A stretch of 64,000 bases of DNA from RYN-230 sp963704995 (GTDB lineage: Bacteria; Actinomycetota; Actinomycetes; Streptosporangiales; Streptosporangiaceae): contig CAVPIM010000005.1 in assembly GCA_963704995.1 (NCBI GenBank), positions 496,001 to 560,000 of the forward strand, read 5' to 3'. The notes beneath the pieces were generated by a model, which saw only the letters and a program-made list of their open reading frames with translations, searched no databases and was not told where the DNA came from. Shown one piece after another: positions 16,744-25,683 of this stretch (positions within the stretch are counted from its first letter, which is position 1; each line of letters begins with the position of its first letter). The position numbers and the translations under genes were made by a program.

Positions 16744-17032
16744 CGCCCACCTGGCGGCGGTGGTCACGCCGTACACGATCCCTGCTCCCCTGATGGATGT
16801 CCTGCAGGTGACGCTCCTGGTCCTGGTGGCCGCCGGCGCCACCGCGGTGGTGCTGATCCGCGAACCGGTCCGCCAGGTGATCATGCTGAGCCTGTACGGC
16901 GTGCTGCTGGCCGTGCTGTTCCTGGCCTTCCAGGCCCCGGATGTGACGCTGTCCGAGCTGACCGTGGGCGCCGTGGCGCTGCCCGTGCTGCTGCTGCTCA
17001 CCCTGGCCAAGGTGAGGAGGCGGGAAAAATGA
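16736..17032 (+). CDS. DUF4040 / MbhD-type antiporter subunit
   Basis: 98 residues from the ATG at 16736 (MGSAHLAAVVTPYTIPAPLM). Helices include LLVLVAAGATAVVLI and IMLSLYGVLLAVLFLAFQAP, with the family segment DVTLSELTVGAVALPVLLLL. It corresponds to part of the C-terminal region of MrpA, encoded separately as in archaeal Mbh. Overlaps mnhG by 8 nt and mnhB by 4 nt. Confidence 0.82.
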   Translation: MGSAHLAAVVTPYTIPAPLMDVLQVTLLVLVAAGATAVVLIREPVRQVIMLSLYGVLLAVLFLAFQAPDVTLSELTVGAVALPVLLLLTLAKVRRREK

Positions 17033-17790
17033 CCCCGGGGCAGCGCCGCTGGATCTTCCTGGCCGCGGTGGCCGGCCTGGCCGCCTTCTACCTGTGGGGA
17101 CTGGCCAGCCTGCCCGGCTTCGGCAACTACCCCGGCCCGTACGGCGACATCATCAACCGCGTGGCCGTGGCCGGGACCAACGCGACCGGCGTGGTCTCGG
17201 CGGTCAACTTCGAATACCGCGGGTTCGACACGGTGGGCGAGGAGTTCATCCTGTTCGTCGCGGCCACCGGGATGGCCGTGGTGCTGCGCCACCTGCGCAG
17301 CGAGCGGCAACAGGACGAGACAGACCCGACGACGGACTGGGCGATCCCGCCCGCCAGTGACGCGATACGGCTGGTGGCGCTGCTGTTCACCGGGCCGGTC
17401 GTAGTGCTGGGCTGGTTCCTCGCCTCGCACGCGCAGACCAGCCCGTCGGGCGGGTTCCAGGGCGGGGTGGTGCTGGCCACCGCGTTCATCCTCATCTACC
17501 TATCCGGCGAGTTCCTGCTGCTGCGGCGGATCAGCCCGGCCGACGTGACCGACGCGGTGGAGGCGGTCGGCGCGGGCGGGTTCGCCGCCATCGGGGTCAG
17601 CGCGATGGCCATGGGGCTTTCCTACCTGAAGAATTTCCTGCCCCGCGGCACCGTCCCCGGTGCGGTGAGTTCAGCCGGGACCATCCCGCTGATCAGCTTC
17701 TTCGTGGGCCTGGAGGTGGCGGCGGCCTTCGTCTTGATCGTCGGCGAACTGGTCGAGCAGACGCTCCTCGTCCGGCCGGGGGAGCGGTAA
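17029..17790 (+). CDS. mnhB: Fused MbhE-type / MnhB antiporter subunit
   Basis: 253 residues. The N-terminal half (YGDIINRVAVAGTNATGVVS, NFEYRGFDTVGEEFILFVAA) is the MbhE-like MrpA C-terminal module. The second half (ALLFTGPVVVLGWFLASHAQ, SPSGGFQGGVVLATAFILIY) carries the GGFQGG signature of MrpB. The fusion and its position after the DUF4040 gene match the gene order of Mbh/Mrp modules. The last codons overlap mnhC (TAATG). Confidence 0.85.
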   Translation: MTPGQRRWIFLAAVAGLAAFYLWGLASLPGFGNYPGPYGDIINRVAVAGTNATGVVSAVNFEYRGFDTVGEEFILFVAATGMAVVLRHLRSERQQDETDPTTDWAIPPASDAIRLVALLFTGPVVVLGWFLASHAQTSPSGGFQGGVVLATAFILIYLSGEFLLLRRISPADVTDAVEAVGAGGFAAIGVSAMAMGLSYLKNFLPRGTVPGAVSSAGTIPLISFFVGLEVAAAFVLIVGELVEQTLLVRPGER

Positions 17791-18134
17791 TGCACATCGT
17801 CCCGTTCGTAGTGGTGGTGTACATCCTGGCCGTCGGCCTGTACGGCGTCGTGACCAGCCGCCACCTGATCCACCAGATCGTCTGCCTGATCGTGGTGCAG
17901 TCCTCGACCTATGTCCTGCTGCTCGGCGTCGGGTACAAGACCGGGGCGGTGGCGCCGTACTTCTACGACATCCCGGTGCATACCCCCGCCGTCAACCCGG
18001 TGGTGCAGGCCCTGGCCCTGACCGACGTGGTGGTCGAGGCCGCCGTCACCGCCCTGCTGCTGGCCATCGCCGTGCAGGCTCAGAAGCGGTTCGGGACCCT
18101 CGATCCGCAACAGCTCGTCCAGCTGAAGGGCTAG
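17790..18134 (+). CDS. mnhC: Mrp/Mnh antiporter subunit C (NuoK-like)
   Basis: 114 residues, three helices: IVPFVVVVYILAVGLYGVVT, LIHQIVCLIVVQSSTYVLLL and ALALTDVVVEAAVTALLLAI. The segment ALTDVVVEAAVTALLLAIAV with the membrane Glu is conserved in MrpC/NuoK proteins. One-nucleotide overlap with mnhB; mnhD follows after 10 bases. Confidence 0.87.
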   Translation: MHIVPFVVVVYILAVGLYGVVTSRHLIHQIVCLIVVQSSTYVLLLGVGYKTGAVAPYFYDIPVHTPAVNPVVQALALTDVVVEAAVTALLLAIAVQAQKRFGTLDPQQLVQLKG

Positions 18135-18144
18135 GCCGGCTGCC

Positions 18145-19994
18145 GTGGACCAGCTCCTGCCCCTGGCCGTCGTCCTGCCGCTGCTCGTGGCGGCGGCGAT
18201 CGGCGCGCTGAACCCCCTGCTGCGCCGCCAGCGCCGGATCCTGGACTCGGTGGCCATCGCGGCCAGCGCCCTGGTGACCATCCTGCTGGTGATCATCATG
18301 ATCCGGGTCGCGCATCACGACGAGATCTACTGGTTCGGCGGCTTCCGGCCGCACCACGGGATCGCGATCGGCATCGACTTCGAGGTCGGGCCGCTCGGCG
18401 CGGGCCTGGCCTGCCTGGCCGCCGTGCTGGTGACCGCGGGCATGGTCTTCTCCTGGCGGTACTTCGAACGGGTCGCCGCCTACTACCACGTGCTGATGCT
18501 GGCCTTCCTGGCGGGCATGACCGGGTTCTGCCTGACCGGCGACATCTTCGACATGTTCGTCTGGTTCGAGCTGATGAGCGTCGCGGCCTACGCGCTGACC
18601 GCCTACCGGCCCGAGGAACGCGGCTCGATCCAGGGCGCGCTGAACTTCGCCATCACCAACAGCACCGGCGCCTACCTGGCCCTGTCCGGGATCGCCGTCG
18701 TCTACGGCCGGACCGGGGCGCTCAACATGGCCCAGATCGGCCAGGACCTGGCCCGGCACCGGCCGGACGGCCTGGTCGTGGTGGCGTTCGTGCTCATCAT
18801 CACCGGATGGCTGATCAAGGGGGCCATCGTCCCGTTCCACTTCTGGCTGGCTGACGCGCACGCGGTCGCCCCTACCCCGGTGTGCGTGCTGTTCTCCGGG
18901 GTCATGGTCGAACTCGGGCTGTACGGCGTGGCCCGGGTCTACTGGTCCATGTTCGGCCACGCCCTGACCGGCCAAACGCCGGGGAACCGCGCCACGATCT
19001 CGCACGCGTTCCTGGTCCTCGGGCTGCTCACCGCGATCGTAGGTGCGCTGTTCTGCTTCCGCGAACGGCACATCAAACGGCTGCTCGCGTTCTCGACCAT
19101 CAGCCACGCTGGGATGTTCCTGGTGGGCATCGCCCTGCTCACGCCGCTCGGGCTGACCGGCGCGGCCGTGTACGTGGCCGGGCACGCGATGGTGATGGCG
19201 GCGCTGTTCCTCTGCACCGGGATCGTGCTGCACCGGCTGCGGTCGGTCAACGAGACCTGGCTGCATGGCCGGGGCCTCCGGCTGCCGGTGACCGGAGTGA
19301 TCTTCACGCTGGCCGCCTTCGGCCTGGCTGGCCTGCCGCCGTTCGCCACCTACCTGGGCTTGGGCTGGATCACCGGCAGCAGTGGCGCTCAGGGGATGAC
19401 CTGGGTCACCGCGCTGCTCGTGTTCGCCTCGGTCCTGGCCGGCGGGGCCGTGCTGCGGGTCGCCGGGGGGGTCTTCTACGGGCTGGGCGACCCGCCCAGC
19501 GAGACCCTGGAGATGGCGGAGGAGTCCGCAGAGGAGACGAGCGAGACCGACGAGGGTAAGCAGCGAACCCCGCTCACCATGATCGTCCCGCCCGTGCTGC
19601 TGGCCGCCGCCGCCCTGGCCACGGGTTGGTACCCCATCTGGGGACCGTGGTCGGTGCGGCCGCGGTGCGCTTCCAGGACCAGGGCGGCTACAACGCCGCC
19701 GTGCTGTACGGCGCCCGCGCCGTGCGCGCGGCCGCCCCTTCCGCCGCTGAGCCCGCCGGGGTCAGCGCGGCGGGCCTGATCACCGGCCTGGGCGCGGCCG
19801 CCGGGGCGGTGCTGCTCGCCTTGGCCGGCCTGTACTGGCGGCGGCTGCCGCTGCTGCGCCGTGGGTTCGAGCCGGGTACCGGCCTGGTGCGGCCCCTGGA
19901 GCGCTTCCAGAGCGGCGTGGTCAACGATTACGTCACCTGGATCGTGATCGGGGTGGCCTGCCTGGGCGGCGCGCTGGCCTTCTCGATCCGCTGA
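18145..19994 (+). CDS. mnhD: Mrp/Mnh antiporter subunit D (NuoN/NuoL-like), frameshifted near C-terminus
   Basis: The proton-channel subunit, about 615 residues when joined across a frame change at about 19640-19650. Core motifs include FDMFVWFELMSVAAYALTAY (Glu in helix 5), ITGWLIKGAIVPFHFWLADA with the conserved Lys and His, HAVAPTPVCVLFSGVMVELG, KRLLAFSTISHAGMF and GHAMVMAALFLCTG. After the shift, VVGAAAVRFQDQGGYNAAVL and ...SGVVNDYVTWIVIGVACLGG restore the normal end. It is the only large antiporter-like subunit; no mrpA N-terminal gene is present. A hairpin follows. Confidence 0.85.
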
Positions 19995-20015
19995 CCCGAC
20001 GGCCCGGGTGAGAGC

Positions 20016-20045
20016 CCGGCCCCGCCGTGAGGGACCGGGCCGGGG
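20016..20045. terminator. Bidirectional GC-rich hairpin after mnhD
   Basis: Perfect arms CCCGGCCC (20016-20023) and GGGCCGGG (20038-20045) between the convergent ends of mnhD (19994) and the small Cys-rich gene (20051). No T-run on either strand. Confidence 0.5.
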
Positions 20046-20050
20046 CCGGG

Positions 20051-20254
20051 TCAGGATCCTCTGATTCCCCCGAGCACGCGGGCCCAGAAGCGCCGGTTCC
20101 CCAGCATCCGCACGCGCTCCCGGAACGGGCGCCTGGGAACCGCCCGGTGGATGCACAGCTCCCCGTCCCCGGGCAGCAGGCAATCCCCCGCGCAGTTGCC
20201 CCAGCAGTGCCGGCAATGCCGGCGGGCGGGCGGTTCCACACCTAAATGATGCAC
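20051..20254 (-). CDS. Small Cys-rich protein
   Basis: Up to 67 residues from a GTG at 20254; a GTG at 20239 would give 62. CRHCWGNCAGDCLLPGDGEL is followed by C and IHRAVPRRPFRERVRMLGNR, so five Cys and several His lie in the first 35 residues, followed by a basic helix. The spacing C-x2-C-x3-C-x3-C looks like a metal site. It is convergent with the mnh operon. No family is recognised with certainty. Confidence 0.5.
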   Translation of the reverse strand: MHHLGVEPPARRHCRHCWGNCAGDCLLPGDGELCIHRAVPRRPFRERVRMLGNRRFWARVLGGIRGS

Positions 20255-20275
20255 CTCTGTCCCGGCGGAGCCGGC

Positions 20276-20638
20276 TCAGCCTTCGGGCTTGGGGCTGAAC
20301 AGGGCGAACATGCTCCCGTTGGGGTCGGTGAGGTAGGCGATGGACATGCCGTCCTCCATCGTCAGCGGCGCGACGACGACCTTGCCGCCGAGTTCCTCGG
20401 TGCGGGCCGCGGTCGCGGCGACGTCCTCGACCTGGACCACGAAGACCGCATAGGGCGGGATGTTGCCGCCGGTGCTGAAGATGCCGCCGGACGGGCGGCC
20501 GGCCCCCGGCGCGGTGATCATCGTGTACGTCCCGTCGGGCGCGAACGACCAGCCGAACAGCGGGCCATAGAACGCTTTGGCCGCCTCGACGTCGGGGGCG
20601 CCGATCTCGAACCAGGAGACGGTGTTCGCTGCGGACAT
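20276..20638 (-). CDS. VOC-superfamily (glyoxalase-like) protein
   Basis: 120 residues from the ATG at 20638, chosen because GGAGGAA lies 4-5 bases before it; an ATG at 20650 is in frame. It has one bleomycin-resistance/glyoxalase fold module: WFEIGAPDVEAAKAFYGPLF, GWSFAPDGTYTMI, YAVFVVQVEDVAATAARTEE and MSIAYLTDPNGSMFALF. Probably a dimeric metal enzyme or binding protein; substrate unknown. It may be co-transcribed with the WYL regulator upstream (97-base gap). Confidence 0.83.
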   Translation of the reverse strand: MSAANTVSWFEIGAPDVEAAKAFYGPLFGWSFAPDGTYTMITAPGAGRPSGGIFSTGGNIPPYAVFVVQVEDVAATAARTEELGGKVVVAPLTMEDGMSIAYLTDPNGSMFALFSPKPEG

Positions 20639-20734
20639 GATTTCCTCCATCTGGATGACGTTGCCGTTAGCGCCACCCTGCTAGCGGTCCGCGACACCCT
20701 TATGTCGGTGTTTCCCGCGGACTTTCCCCGGCGG

Positions 20735-21562
20735 TCAGACCCGCAGGTCGGGCCGGCGGACGATGGAGTCCGGGATGTCCACGCCGAGGTCGCGGTAGGA
20801 CCGCGGCGATGCGGGCTCGCCCGTGTCGTCGGCGGCCAGGATGCGGTCCACCCGGAAGGCCCGGGCCCCGCCCCGCAGCCGGCACCAGGCCATCAGGTAC
20901 CACTGGGTCCGGGTGGCCGCGAACGCGACCGGCTCGACCTCCCGGGCCGTCTCGCGGTCGTGCCGGTCCCGGTAGGTGATCCGGAGCACGTGCCGGGCGG
21001 TGATCGCCTCCTGGATCGCCAGCGGGACCGTGGCCGGGGGCGGCGCGCCCCACCGCTGGGCGGCCCGCTCCCGGGCGGGCCCCTTCCGGCCGGCCCGCTC
21101 CCGGGCGGGCGGCGGCTCGCTGTCCTGAACTCCCGCCCTGGCCCCGGCCGCGTGGCGCTCCGCCGGGCGGGCCGCGCCGATCAGCCGGACCCGGTCCAGC
21201 AGTTCCCCGGCCTCCGCGGTCTGCGCGGCCGACGCGGTGGCCAGCACCTTGCGCAGCGCGCTGCGGGTGGCCGCGGCGAACGGCGTGTGCTCCTCCCGGG
21301 CCAGGGAGACCGCGATCGCGACCATCTCGGCCGCGGTGAAGTTGAGCGGCGGCAGGGTCAGCGTCTTGTCGATCACGTAGCCGCCGCCCCGCCCGGTTTC
21401 CGCGTAGATCGGCACCCCGGATTCCTGCAGCGCCAGGATGTCCCGCTCGATGGTCCGCGTGCTGACCTCGTAGTGCTCGGCCAGCTGCCGCGCCGACCGG
21501 GGCCGCGGCGCTACCGCCCGCAGCTCCTCGACCAGCGCGTAGAGCCGATCGGTCCGGTTCAT
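20735..21562 (-). CDS. DeoR-type HTH regulator with WYL domain
   Basis: 275 residues from the ATG at 21562 (MNRTDRLYALVEELRAVAPR). The N-terminal helix-turn-helix is RSARQLAEHYEVSTRTIERD, followed by ILALQESGVPIYAETGRGGG, the usual wing. The WYL part is VLRITYRDRHDRETAREVEP, then TQWYLMAWCRLRGGARAFRV and DRILAADDTG. Between them, 21061-21112 encodes a repeated basic PARERAGRKGPARERAA insert. WYL regulators respond to ligands or nucleic acids. Targets may include the following VOC gene and the divergent lipoprotein. Confidence 0.85.
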   Translation of the reverse strand: MNRTDRLYALVEELRAVAPRPRSARQLAEHYEVSTRTIERDILALQESGVPIYAETGRGGGYVIDKTLTLPPLNFTAAEMVAIAVSLAREEHTPFAAATRSALRKVLATASAAQTAEAGELLDRVRLIGAARPAERHAAGARAGVQDSEPPPARERAGRKGPARERAAQRWGAPPPATVPLAIQEAITARHVLRITYRDRHDRETAREVEPVAFAATRTQWYLMAWCRLRGGARAFRVDRILAADDTGEPASPRSYRDLGVDIPDSIVRRPDLRV

Positions 21563-21669
21563 GCCCGGGACACTACGCGCGCGCACCGACATTCCCGCGG
21601 CCCGCACGCGCCCTTGCGCGCAGCGGCGCCAGGGCGTGTCCTTGAGGGGACAGGGGGAGTGAGTCTTGA

Positions 21670-22200
21670 GTGAGCAGCACATCGAGGATCGTGGGCATCA
21701 TCGCGGCCGCCGTTCTCGCAGGCGGGCTGGCCGCGTGCGGCACGCCTGGCCCGAGCGTTCACCCGGCCGGGGCGGCCCGGGCCAGCGCGGCCGCCGTCCC
21801 GGTACGGGCGCAGCCGAACGCGGTCGGCTGGTCCGGGATGATCCAGCGTCCTGACCACATCTACGTGGGCATGGGCGGGGCACCGGTGGTCCGGCAGCTG
21901 GTCTGGCGGAACTGGGGTGGCCCCAGGGCCTGGGCGGCCGGCACGCTCGATATCTACTGGCCGCAGCCCGGTCCGATATCCGGCTGGCACCCGACCACCT
22001 ACCCGGTCACGGTGCGGCTGCAGGACATCGGGACGCACGACGGGCAGCCGTCGTACCGGAAGATGACGGACTTCTACGTCACCCGCCGGGGGGCCGCGAA
22101 GGTGCTGTCCTTCACCTTCTACGTCCTGCCGGGCGGGTCGGTCCCGGGATGGAACGCCCCCGCCATCCTGGGCCAGGCCAGCCCGCCCGCCCAGGCGTAA
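21670..22200 (+). CDS. Secreted lipoprotein, unknown function
   Basis: 176 residues from a GTG at 21670. A signal peptide (IVGIIAAAVLAGGLAACGTP) has the lipobox LAAC with Cys at about residue 23. The mature part starts with an Ala/Pro-rich linker and then a beta-rich domain (AVGWSGMIQRPDHIYVGMGG, WRNWGGPRAWAAGTLDIYWP, YPVTVRLQDIGTHDGQPSYR). Such small lipid-anchored beta domains are common in actinobacteria and unassigned. Its GTG follows the divergent WYL gene by about 107 bases. Confidence 0.7.
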   Translation: MSSTSRIVGIIAAAVLAGGLAACGTPGPSVHPAGAARASAAAVPVRAQPNAVGWSGMIQRPDHIYVGMGGAPVVRQLVWRNWGGPRAWAAGTLDIYWPQPGPISGWHPTTYPVTVRLQDIGTHDGQPSYRKMTDFYVTRRGAAKVLSFTFYVLPGGSVPGWNAPAILGQASPPAQA

Positions 22201-22299
22201 CAGAGAATTAACGTGAGAGAGGGCCCCGGACCGCATACCGGGCCGTCTCGCGGGAAGTTGCGTCAGACGTCTGGTCCACCCCAGGTCTGCGAGGTACCC

Positions 22300-22653
22300 G
22301 TGGCCGCTGCTGATGCCGACGGCTGGCGCTCGCGCGGGGCCTGCGTGTCGGCCGATCCCGACCTGTTCTTCCCCATCTCGCCGGCCGGCGCCAGCCAGCG
22401 CCAGGTGGCACAGGCCAAGGCGGTCTGCGCGCGCTGCGCTGTCCGGGCCGAGTGCCTGTCGTTCGCGGTGGAGACCAGGCAGGCGCACGGCGTGTGGGGC
22501 GGCCTGGATGAGGAGGAACTGGCCCGGCGGCGGCGCAGTCTCCGCGCTCCCGACAGCAGCCCGCTACGCCCGCGCATCCCCGGCACCGGCCCGGTCGCGA
22601 GCCGGGGACCTGGTGACCGGCCGTCCCATGAATATGAGCGGCAGGCCCGGTAA
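22300..22653 (+). CDS. WhiB-family iron-sulfur transcription factor
   Basis: 117 residues from a GTG at 22300 with GAGG five bases upstream; an upstream GTG (22213) would add 29 residues unlike the family. The four cluster Cys are C15 (RGACVSADPDLFF), C43 and C46 (AVCARCAV) and C52 (AECLSFA), followed by the GVWGG turn and DEEELARRRR. WhiB proteins bind a [4Fe-4S] cluster and partner with the main sigma factor; they are limited to actinobacteria and their phages. The basic C-terminus may contact DNA. Confidence 0.9.
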   Translation: MAAADADGWRSRGACVSADPDLFFPISPAGASQRQVAQAKAVCARCAVRAECLSFAVETRQAHGVWGGLDEEELARRRRSLRAPDSSPLRPRIPGTGPVASRGPGDRPSHEYERQAR

Positions 22654-22691
22654 ACCCTCAGCCCTGAACTGCGGCCGGGGGGTGGCGCTTG

Positions 22692-23024
22692 ATGCGGCAG
22701 GAAGTTGCGGGCAGCGCCGCTGAGACAGATCCCGCTCCCACCCTCACCGAGCGGGTCGCCGCGGCCCGTTCCAGGCTGGCGGACAATGCGGAACGGCTGG
22801 CCGCGGCCGCCGAGCGGCTGCGGGCCACCCGGACATCACTCGCGTCAGGCCGGAGCCGGCGGGAGCAGCTGCACGAGTCGGCCTACGCCCGGCGTACCTC
22901 GGCCAGCCCGGCCGCCCGGTCGTTCATGGTGCCGGACGAGACGATCCCGCATCCCGAGGTCCCGGGCCGGGCCTGGGCGGGACATCAACGCCGGACCGCT
23001 GCTAGCTTTACCGGTCATGACTGA
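22692..23024 (+). CDS. Small coiled-coil protein of unknown function
   Basis: 110 residues from the ATG at 22692. TLTERVAAARSRLADNAERL and AAAAERLRATRTSLASGRSR form a clear heptad-bearing helix of about 45 residues, followed by HESAYARRTSASPAARSFMV and a poorly structured end. It starts 38 bases after whiB and overlaps the next gene start by 8 bases. No family recognised. Confidence 0.5.
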   Translation: MRQEVAGSAAETDPAPTLTERVAAARSRLADNAERLAAAAERLRATRTSLASGRSRREQLHESAYARRTSASPAARSFMVPDETIPHPEVPGRAWAGHQRRTAASFTGHD

Positions 23025-23975
23025 ACCTGCCGCGACGGCTCCCCAGCGTGTCCTGGTTACCGGCGAGAGCCCGGCTTCGTGGGCGCGACCCTGGTCCGGC
23101 GGCTCGCCGGCAGCGGGCACTCGGTCCGGGTGTTCGACAACTACTCCACCGGCAACCCGGCGTACCTGGATGGCGTGGGCGCCGAGCTGGTGGAGGGTGA
23201 CATCCGCGACGCGGGGGCACTCGACGCCGCGCTGGCCGGGATGGACTCGATCATCCACCTGGCCGCGGCCGGCTCGGTCGTGATGTCGGTGGCCGACCCG
23301 GTGATGAACTTCGAGGCCAACGTGGTCGGCACGTTCCGCGTGCTGGACGCGGCGCGGCGGGCCGGCGTGGAGCGGGTCGTGCTGGCCTCCACCGGCGGCG
23401 CGCTGATCGGCGACGCCCTGCCCCCGGTCAACGAGTTCTCGCTGCCCAAGCCGATCTCGCCGTACGGGGCGAGCAAGCTCGCCGGGGAAGGGTACGCGCA
23501 CGCCTTCGCCAAATCCTTCGGGATGCGCACGGTGGCGCTGCGGTTCGCCAACGTCTACGGCCCGTGGAGCGGGCACAAGAAGGGCGCGATGACCGTGTTC
23601 TTCCGCGCGCTGCACACCGGCCAGCCCATCGTGATCTACGGTGACGGGACCTCGTCGCGGGACTACACGCACGTGGACGACATCGCCCACGCGCTGCAGC
23701 TGGGGCTGGAGACAGACGTGCCCGGCGGCACGGTGCTGCACATCGCCTCCGGCGTGGAGACCACCATCACCGAGCTCGCCAGCCTGTGCCGGAACGCGGC
23801 GGGCCAGCCTGATCACCCGGTGGAGTACCAGCCCCGGCGGGTCGGAGAGGTGGACCGGAACTTCGCCACCTACGACCTGGCCAAGCAGGTCCTCGGGTAC
23901 ACGCCGGCCATCAGCCGCGAGGACGGCATCACCCAGACCTGGCAGTGGTACCAGGAGCACGTGTTCACCGCCTAG
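23017..23975 (+). CDS. NAD-dependent nucleotide-sugar epimerase, frameshifted at N-terminus
   Basis: Extended SDR of about 318 residues. From the ATG at 23017, TEPAATAPQRVLVTG is the first strand, but the glycine motif is interrupted at about 23062-23075 and the frame resumes at GFVGATLVRRLAGSGHSVRV. Then follow VFDNYSTGN, GDIRDA, IIHLAAAGSV, the catalytic YGASK (in ISPYGASKLAGEGYAHAF), FANVYGPW and YGDGTSSRDYTHVDD. UDP-glucose 4-epimerase-like enzymes share all of these. Substrate not determined. The broken GxxGxxG would kill the enzyme if real. Confidence 0.8.
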
Positions 23976-24011
23976 CCGCCGAACCCAGGCGGGGGGCAGC
24001 CCGGGAAATCG

Positions 24012-24072
24012 CTAGGTTGACAACACTGTAAAGCCGCGGACAGGATGACGGTTGACACATCCGTCAACCTAG
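24012..24072. promoter_or_regulatory. Operator/promoter region with three copies of GGTTGAC
   Basis: CTAGGTTGAC at 24012-24021, GGTTGAC at 24050-24056 and its reverse complement GTCAACC(TAG) at 24063-24072. The last two form a perfect inverted repeat with a 6-base spacer; the first and third share 10 bases in opposite orientation. TTGACA boxes at 24017-24022 and 24052-24057 could serve as -35 elements. It lies 17 bases before the MFS start, as expected for a repressor site. Confidence 0.65.
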
Positions 24073-24088
24073 ACGCGCGGAGGCCGGC

Positions 24089-25620
24089 ATGGCCCACGGC
24101 CCTGTCCCTTACAGCCCTGTCCCTCGGGGCCCTGTCCCTCGGCCCCCCAGGACCCTGTCCCCCGCACCCCCGCCCAGCCCCGGCCGGGCGCCCCTGGCCC
24201 GGCACCGCACGCCGCCGGGCCGCAGCGGCCCTGGTCGGTCCTGGTCCTGCTGTGCGCGGCCGAATTCATGGTGATCCTGGACATCACCGTGGTGAACGTG
24301 GCGCTGCCCTCGATCGGCCGGGCCCTGGGCCTGAGCGCCGCCGGCCTGCCCTGGGTGGTGACCGCGTACGTGCTGATGACCGGCGGGCTGACCCTGCTCG
24401 GCGGCCGGGCCGCTGACCTGCTGGGAGGCCGGCGGGTGTTCCTGGCCGGGCTGGCCCTGTTCACGGCCGCGTCGCTGGCCAGCGGGCTGGCGCCGGCGGC
24501 GGGGCTGCTGATCGGCGCCCGGGCCGCGCAGGGGTTCGGTGCCGCGCTGCTCACCCCGGCCGCGCTGTCGGTCATCACCGCGACGTACGCGGGGGCGCAG
24601 CGGGCCACCGCGCTGAGCGTCTGGGGGGCGCTGGGCGCCGCCGGGGCCGCGGCCGGGGTACTGCTGGGCGGCGTCCTGACCACCTGGCTCGGCTGGCGCT
24701 CGGTGTTCCTGATCAACGTGCCGGTCGGCACGGCGGCCGGGTTCCTGGCCGGGCGGCTGATCCCGGGCCAGGCCGCGGCGGGCCGCGGCCTGGCCCGGCT
24801 CGACCTGCCCGCCGCGCTGCTCGGCGTGGCCAGCCTGGGCACCGCGGTGTACGCGATCACCGGGGCGCCGGGGCACGGCTGGCACTCGGCCTGGACGCTC
24901 GGGCTGCTGGCCCTGGCCGGGGTGCTGCTCGCCGCGTTCGCGGTGGCCGAGCGGGCCGCCCGGGAACCGCTCTTCCCGCCCCGGGCCTGGCGTGACCGCC
25001 GGCTGGCCAGCGGCGCCCTGGTCATGCTGGGGGCGACCGCCGTCCTGGTCGCCGCGTTCTTCCTCGGCTCGCTGTACCTGCAGGACGTGCTGGCCGCCTC
25101 CCCGGTCCAGGCCGGCCTGGGCTTCCTGCCCCTGGTCCTGGTGATCGGGGCCGGCGCGCACCTGGCCTCCCGGCTGCTGGGCCGGGCCGGTTCCCGGGCC
25201 CTGGCCGCGGCCGGCCTGATCCTGATGGCGGCCGGCGCCCTGCTGCTGGCGCAGGCCACCGCCGCGGCGGGATACCCGGCCCTGCTGCCCGGCTTCCTGG
25301 TCCTGGGCTTCGGGACCGGGCTGGTGCTGCCCGCCGCCTCGGTAACCGCCCTGGCCGATCCCGGCCCGGGCCGGGCCGGGTTCGCCTCCGGCTTCCTGGC
25401 CACCGCGCACGAGCTCGGCGCGGCGCTCGGGGTGGCGGTGTTCACCGCCATCGCGGCGGTGGCCACGGGCGGCGCGGTGACCGGCGCGGGCTTCGCGGCC
25501 GGGTACCACCGGGCGTTCACCGTGGCGGCCGGGGTGGCCGCGGTCCTGGCCGTCCTCACCGCGGCGGCCGTGCCCGCCGTGCGGCCCGCGCCCGGCACCC
25601 GGACCGGCGGCCCGCACTGA
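24089..25620 (+). CDS. MFS drug exporter of the DHA2/EmrB-QacA type, frameshift near the start
   Basis: The ATG at 24089 has GGAGG five bases upstream. The first codons lie in 15-bp repeats; the true frame is entered before 24235, where RPWSVLVLLCAAEFMVILDI begins helix 1. An ATG at 24268 is inside helix 1, so it is unlikely as start. Signatures: LDITVVNVALPSIG (motif D1), GGRAADLLGGRRVF (motif A), ARAAQGFGAALLTPA, GVLLGGVLTTWLGWRSVF (motif C region), LINVPVG. About 14 helices. Probably proton-driven export of a toxic compound, with expression controlled by the repeats upstream. Confidence 0.82.
24099..24143. repeat. 15-bp tandem repeat at the MFS 5' end
   Basis: Three copies of GCCCTGTCCCTyrsr-type units: 24099-24113, 24114-24128 (GCCCTGTCCCTCGGG) and 24129-24143. 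They encode Pro-Val-Pro-rich residues in the frame of the ATG at 24089. Confidence 0.8.
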
Positions 25621-25683
25621 GCGTGAGCTGCAGGACCGCATACCCTGTGCGCCGGGCTCCCGGCACGCTACGATCACCGCCTG

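Noticed and set aside
24099..24143. Phase variation of the MFS gene by the 5' repeats
   Set aside because: The unit is 15 bases, a multiple of three, so copy-number change would not switch the frame.
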